Positions 63,087 to 64,000 of a DNA stretch of 64,000 nt are shown piece after piece (position 1 is the first letter of the stretch; each line of letters opens with the position of its first letter). The DNA is from Paraburkholderia sp. LEh10 (GTDB taxonomy: Bacteria > Pseudomonadota > Gammaproteobacteria > Burkholderiales > Burkholderiaceae). The notes below the pieces were generated by a model that saw nothing but the letters and a program-made list of their open reading frames with translations, was not told where the DNA came from and searched no databases. The translations under genes and the position numbers were made by a program. The stretch covers positions 1 through 64,000 of the forward strand of contig NZ_JAGIPX010000044.1 of NCBI RefSeq assembly GCF_017814945.1, in the 5' to 3' direction.

Positions 63087-64000
63087 CACGACGCTTCAGA
63101 TTCTGGCGGACTATTGCGCCGCCGCGACGGAAGTGATGGCGCACACGCTGATGCGTACTGCCCACTCCACTTTTGTGAAGGAAACCGAGGACTTTACCGC
63201 GCAACTCGTCACGCCCGACGGCGTGACCTTCGCTTCGCCCAAAGGCCTCGGCGCGACCTGGTTCACGGGTCTCGATTACGGCACCGCGTTCGGGATGATC
63301 GACGCGTACGAAGAAGGCGACATCTGCGTCACCAACGATCCCTACAGCGGCTACGTCGCGACGCATTCGCCCGATCTGCACATGTGGAAGCCCGTCTTCC
63401 ACGAGGGCGAACTGGTGTGTTTCGTCGCGGGCCACGTGCACAACACGGACGTGGGCGGCGCAGTGCCCGCCTCGCTGTCACGCGCACTGACGGAAGTGCA
63501 GCAGGAAGGCTTGCGCCTGCCGCCACTCAAGATCTGCACGCGCAACGGCTTCAACGAAAACGTGCTGCGCATCATCCAGACGAACGTGCGCGTGCCGGAG
63601 CAGAACTGGGGCGACCTGAAAGCGCAGATCGCGGCGATGAATGTCGGCGAGCGCCGCGTGCACGAGATCATCGCGCGCTTCGGCGTCGAGACGTTCCGTG
63701 AGGCGCAGCGCGAGCTGCTCAACTATGCGGAGCGGCAAGCGCGGCAGATCGTCGAATCGATCCCCGACGGCGAGTATTCGTTCTCTGATTACGCCGATGA
63801 AGACGGCCCGTACGGCAACCCGTGCCGCGTCGCGGTGAAACTGACCGTGCGCGGCGACAGCCTGACGATGGACTTCACGGGCAGCGATCCGCAGCTCGCG
63901 TCGTCGTTGAACATGCCGACAGGCGGCAACGAGCGGCATGCGCTCGTCACGCCCGCGCTGATTCTCGTGCTGTCCACGCTTAATCCGCATCTCGTGCTCA
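63073..64000 (+). CDS. Hydantoinase/oxoprolinase subunit B (HyuB), copy 4, partial
   Basis: The first 309 codons of a HyuB protein of the long class, cut by the right edge of the window. It carries NDPYSGYVATHSPD and GHVHNTDVGGAVP just as copy 3, and reads on through MDFTGSDPQLASSLNMPTGGN. ATG at 63073 lies inside the HyuA4 end, so translation is coupled. Confidence 0.93.
   Translation, partial: MRIDNTTLQILADYCAAATEVMAHTLMRTAHSTFVKETEDFTAQLVTPDGVTFASPKGLGATWFTGLDYGTAFGMIDAYEEGDICVTNDPYSGYVATHSPDLHMWKPVFHEGELVCFVAGHVHNTDVGGAVPASLSRALTEVQQEGLRLPPLKICTRNGFNENVLRIIQTNVRVPEQNWGDLKAQIAAMNVGERRVHEIIARFGVETFREAQRELLNYAERQARQIVESIPDGEYSFSDYADEDGPYGNPCRVAVKLTVRGDSLTMDFTGSDPQLASSLNMPTGGNERHALVTPALILVLSTLNPHLVL

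Overview
The window is GC-rich, densely coded, with ATGA-type gene overlaps and a gene content (DUF1488 protein, MocR and IclR regulators, Nit1C nitrilase operon, several HyuAB pairs, CUT2 and polyamine-type ABC transporters) typical of Burkholderiaceae. Paraburkholderia or Caballeronia is most likely. This is judged from gene family resemblance, not from a search. No rRNA, tRNA, CRISPR array or intact insertion sequence was seen.

Layout. 0-3 kb: a cold-shock protein (minus), an S21 (rpsU) paralogue whose only sensible start is CTG, and three small proteins including a DUF1488 member. 3-7.7 kb: a complete CUT2 sugar-type ABC transporter operon (binding protein, double ATPase, two permeases), minus strand. 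8.4-17.4 kb: one tightly packed minus-strand operon of the Nit1C type (MSMEG_0572-like protein, Nit6803-type nitrilase, radical SAM protein, N-acetyltransferase, AIR-synthase-like protein, wrecked glycosyltransferase, MSMEG_0570-like protein, flavoprotein). It runs on through translational coupling into an LnmK-like (Pnap_2097 family) protein and a full-length methylmalonyl-CoA mutase. A well-spaced sigma-54 type -24/-12 element precedes it and a MocR regulator is divergent. 19.4-23.5 kb: a nucleoside-type deaminase with an orphan BMP-family binding protein, and a LysR/SDR divergent pair with a clear operator dyad. 24-30.9 kb: a copper/silver efflux operon (small Cys/Met-rich secreted protein, CusC, CusB fused to a CusF domain, CusA, CusF). 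31-34.4 kb: sparse, with a PEBP-family protein, a methyltransferase, a small lipoprotein, and a long inverted repeat.

34.4-64 kb is a catabolic island built from repeated modules. Each module joins an ATP-dependent hydantoinase/oxoprolinase pair (HyuA plus HyuB), an FAD-dependent amine/amino-acid oxidase, a transporter component and a regulator. Module 1: IclR, HyuAB, Liv-type binding protein, DAO-family oxidase. Module 2: HyuAB, MHS-type MFS transporter, DadA-like oxidase, IclR. Module 3: a PuuR-like XRE-cupin regulator, PotABC-like transporter and binding protein, PuuB-like oxidase, HyuAB, an Old Yellow Enzyme and a second HyuAB pair that runs off the right edge. Taken together the window looks like nitrogen scavenging (nitriles/cyanide, nucleobases, cyclic amides, amines) plus copper defence; the actual substrates are not determined by the sequence.
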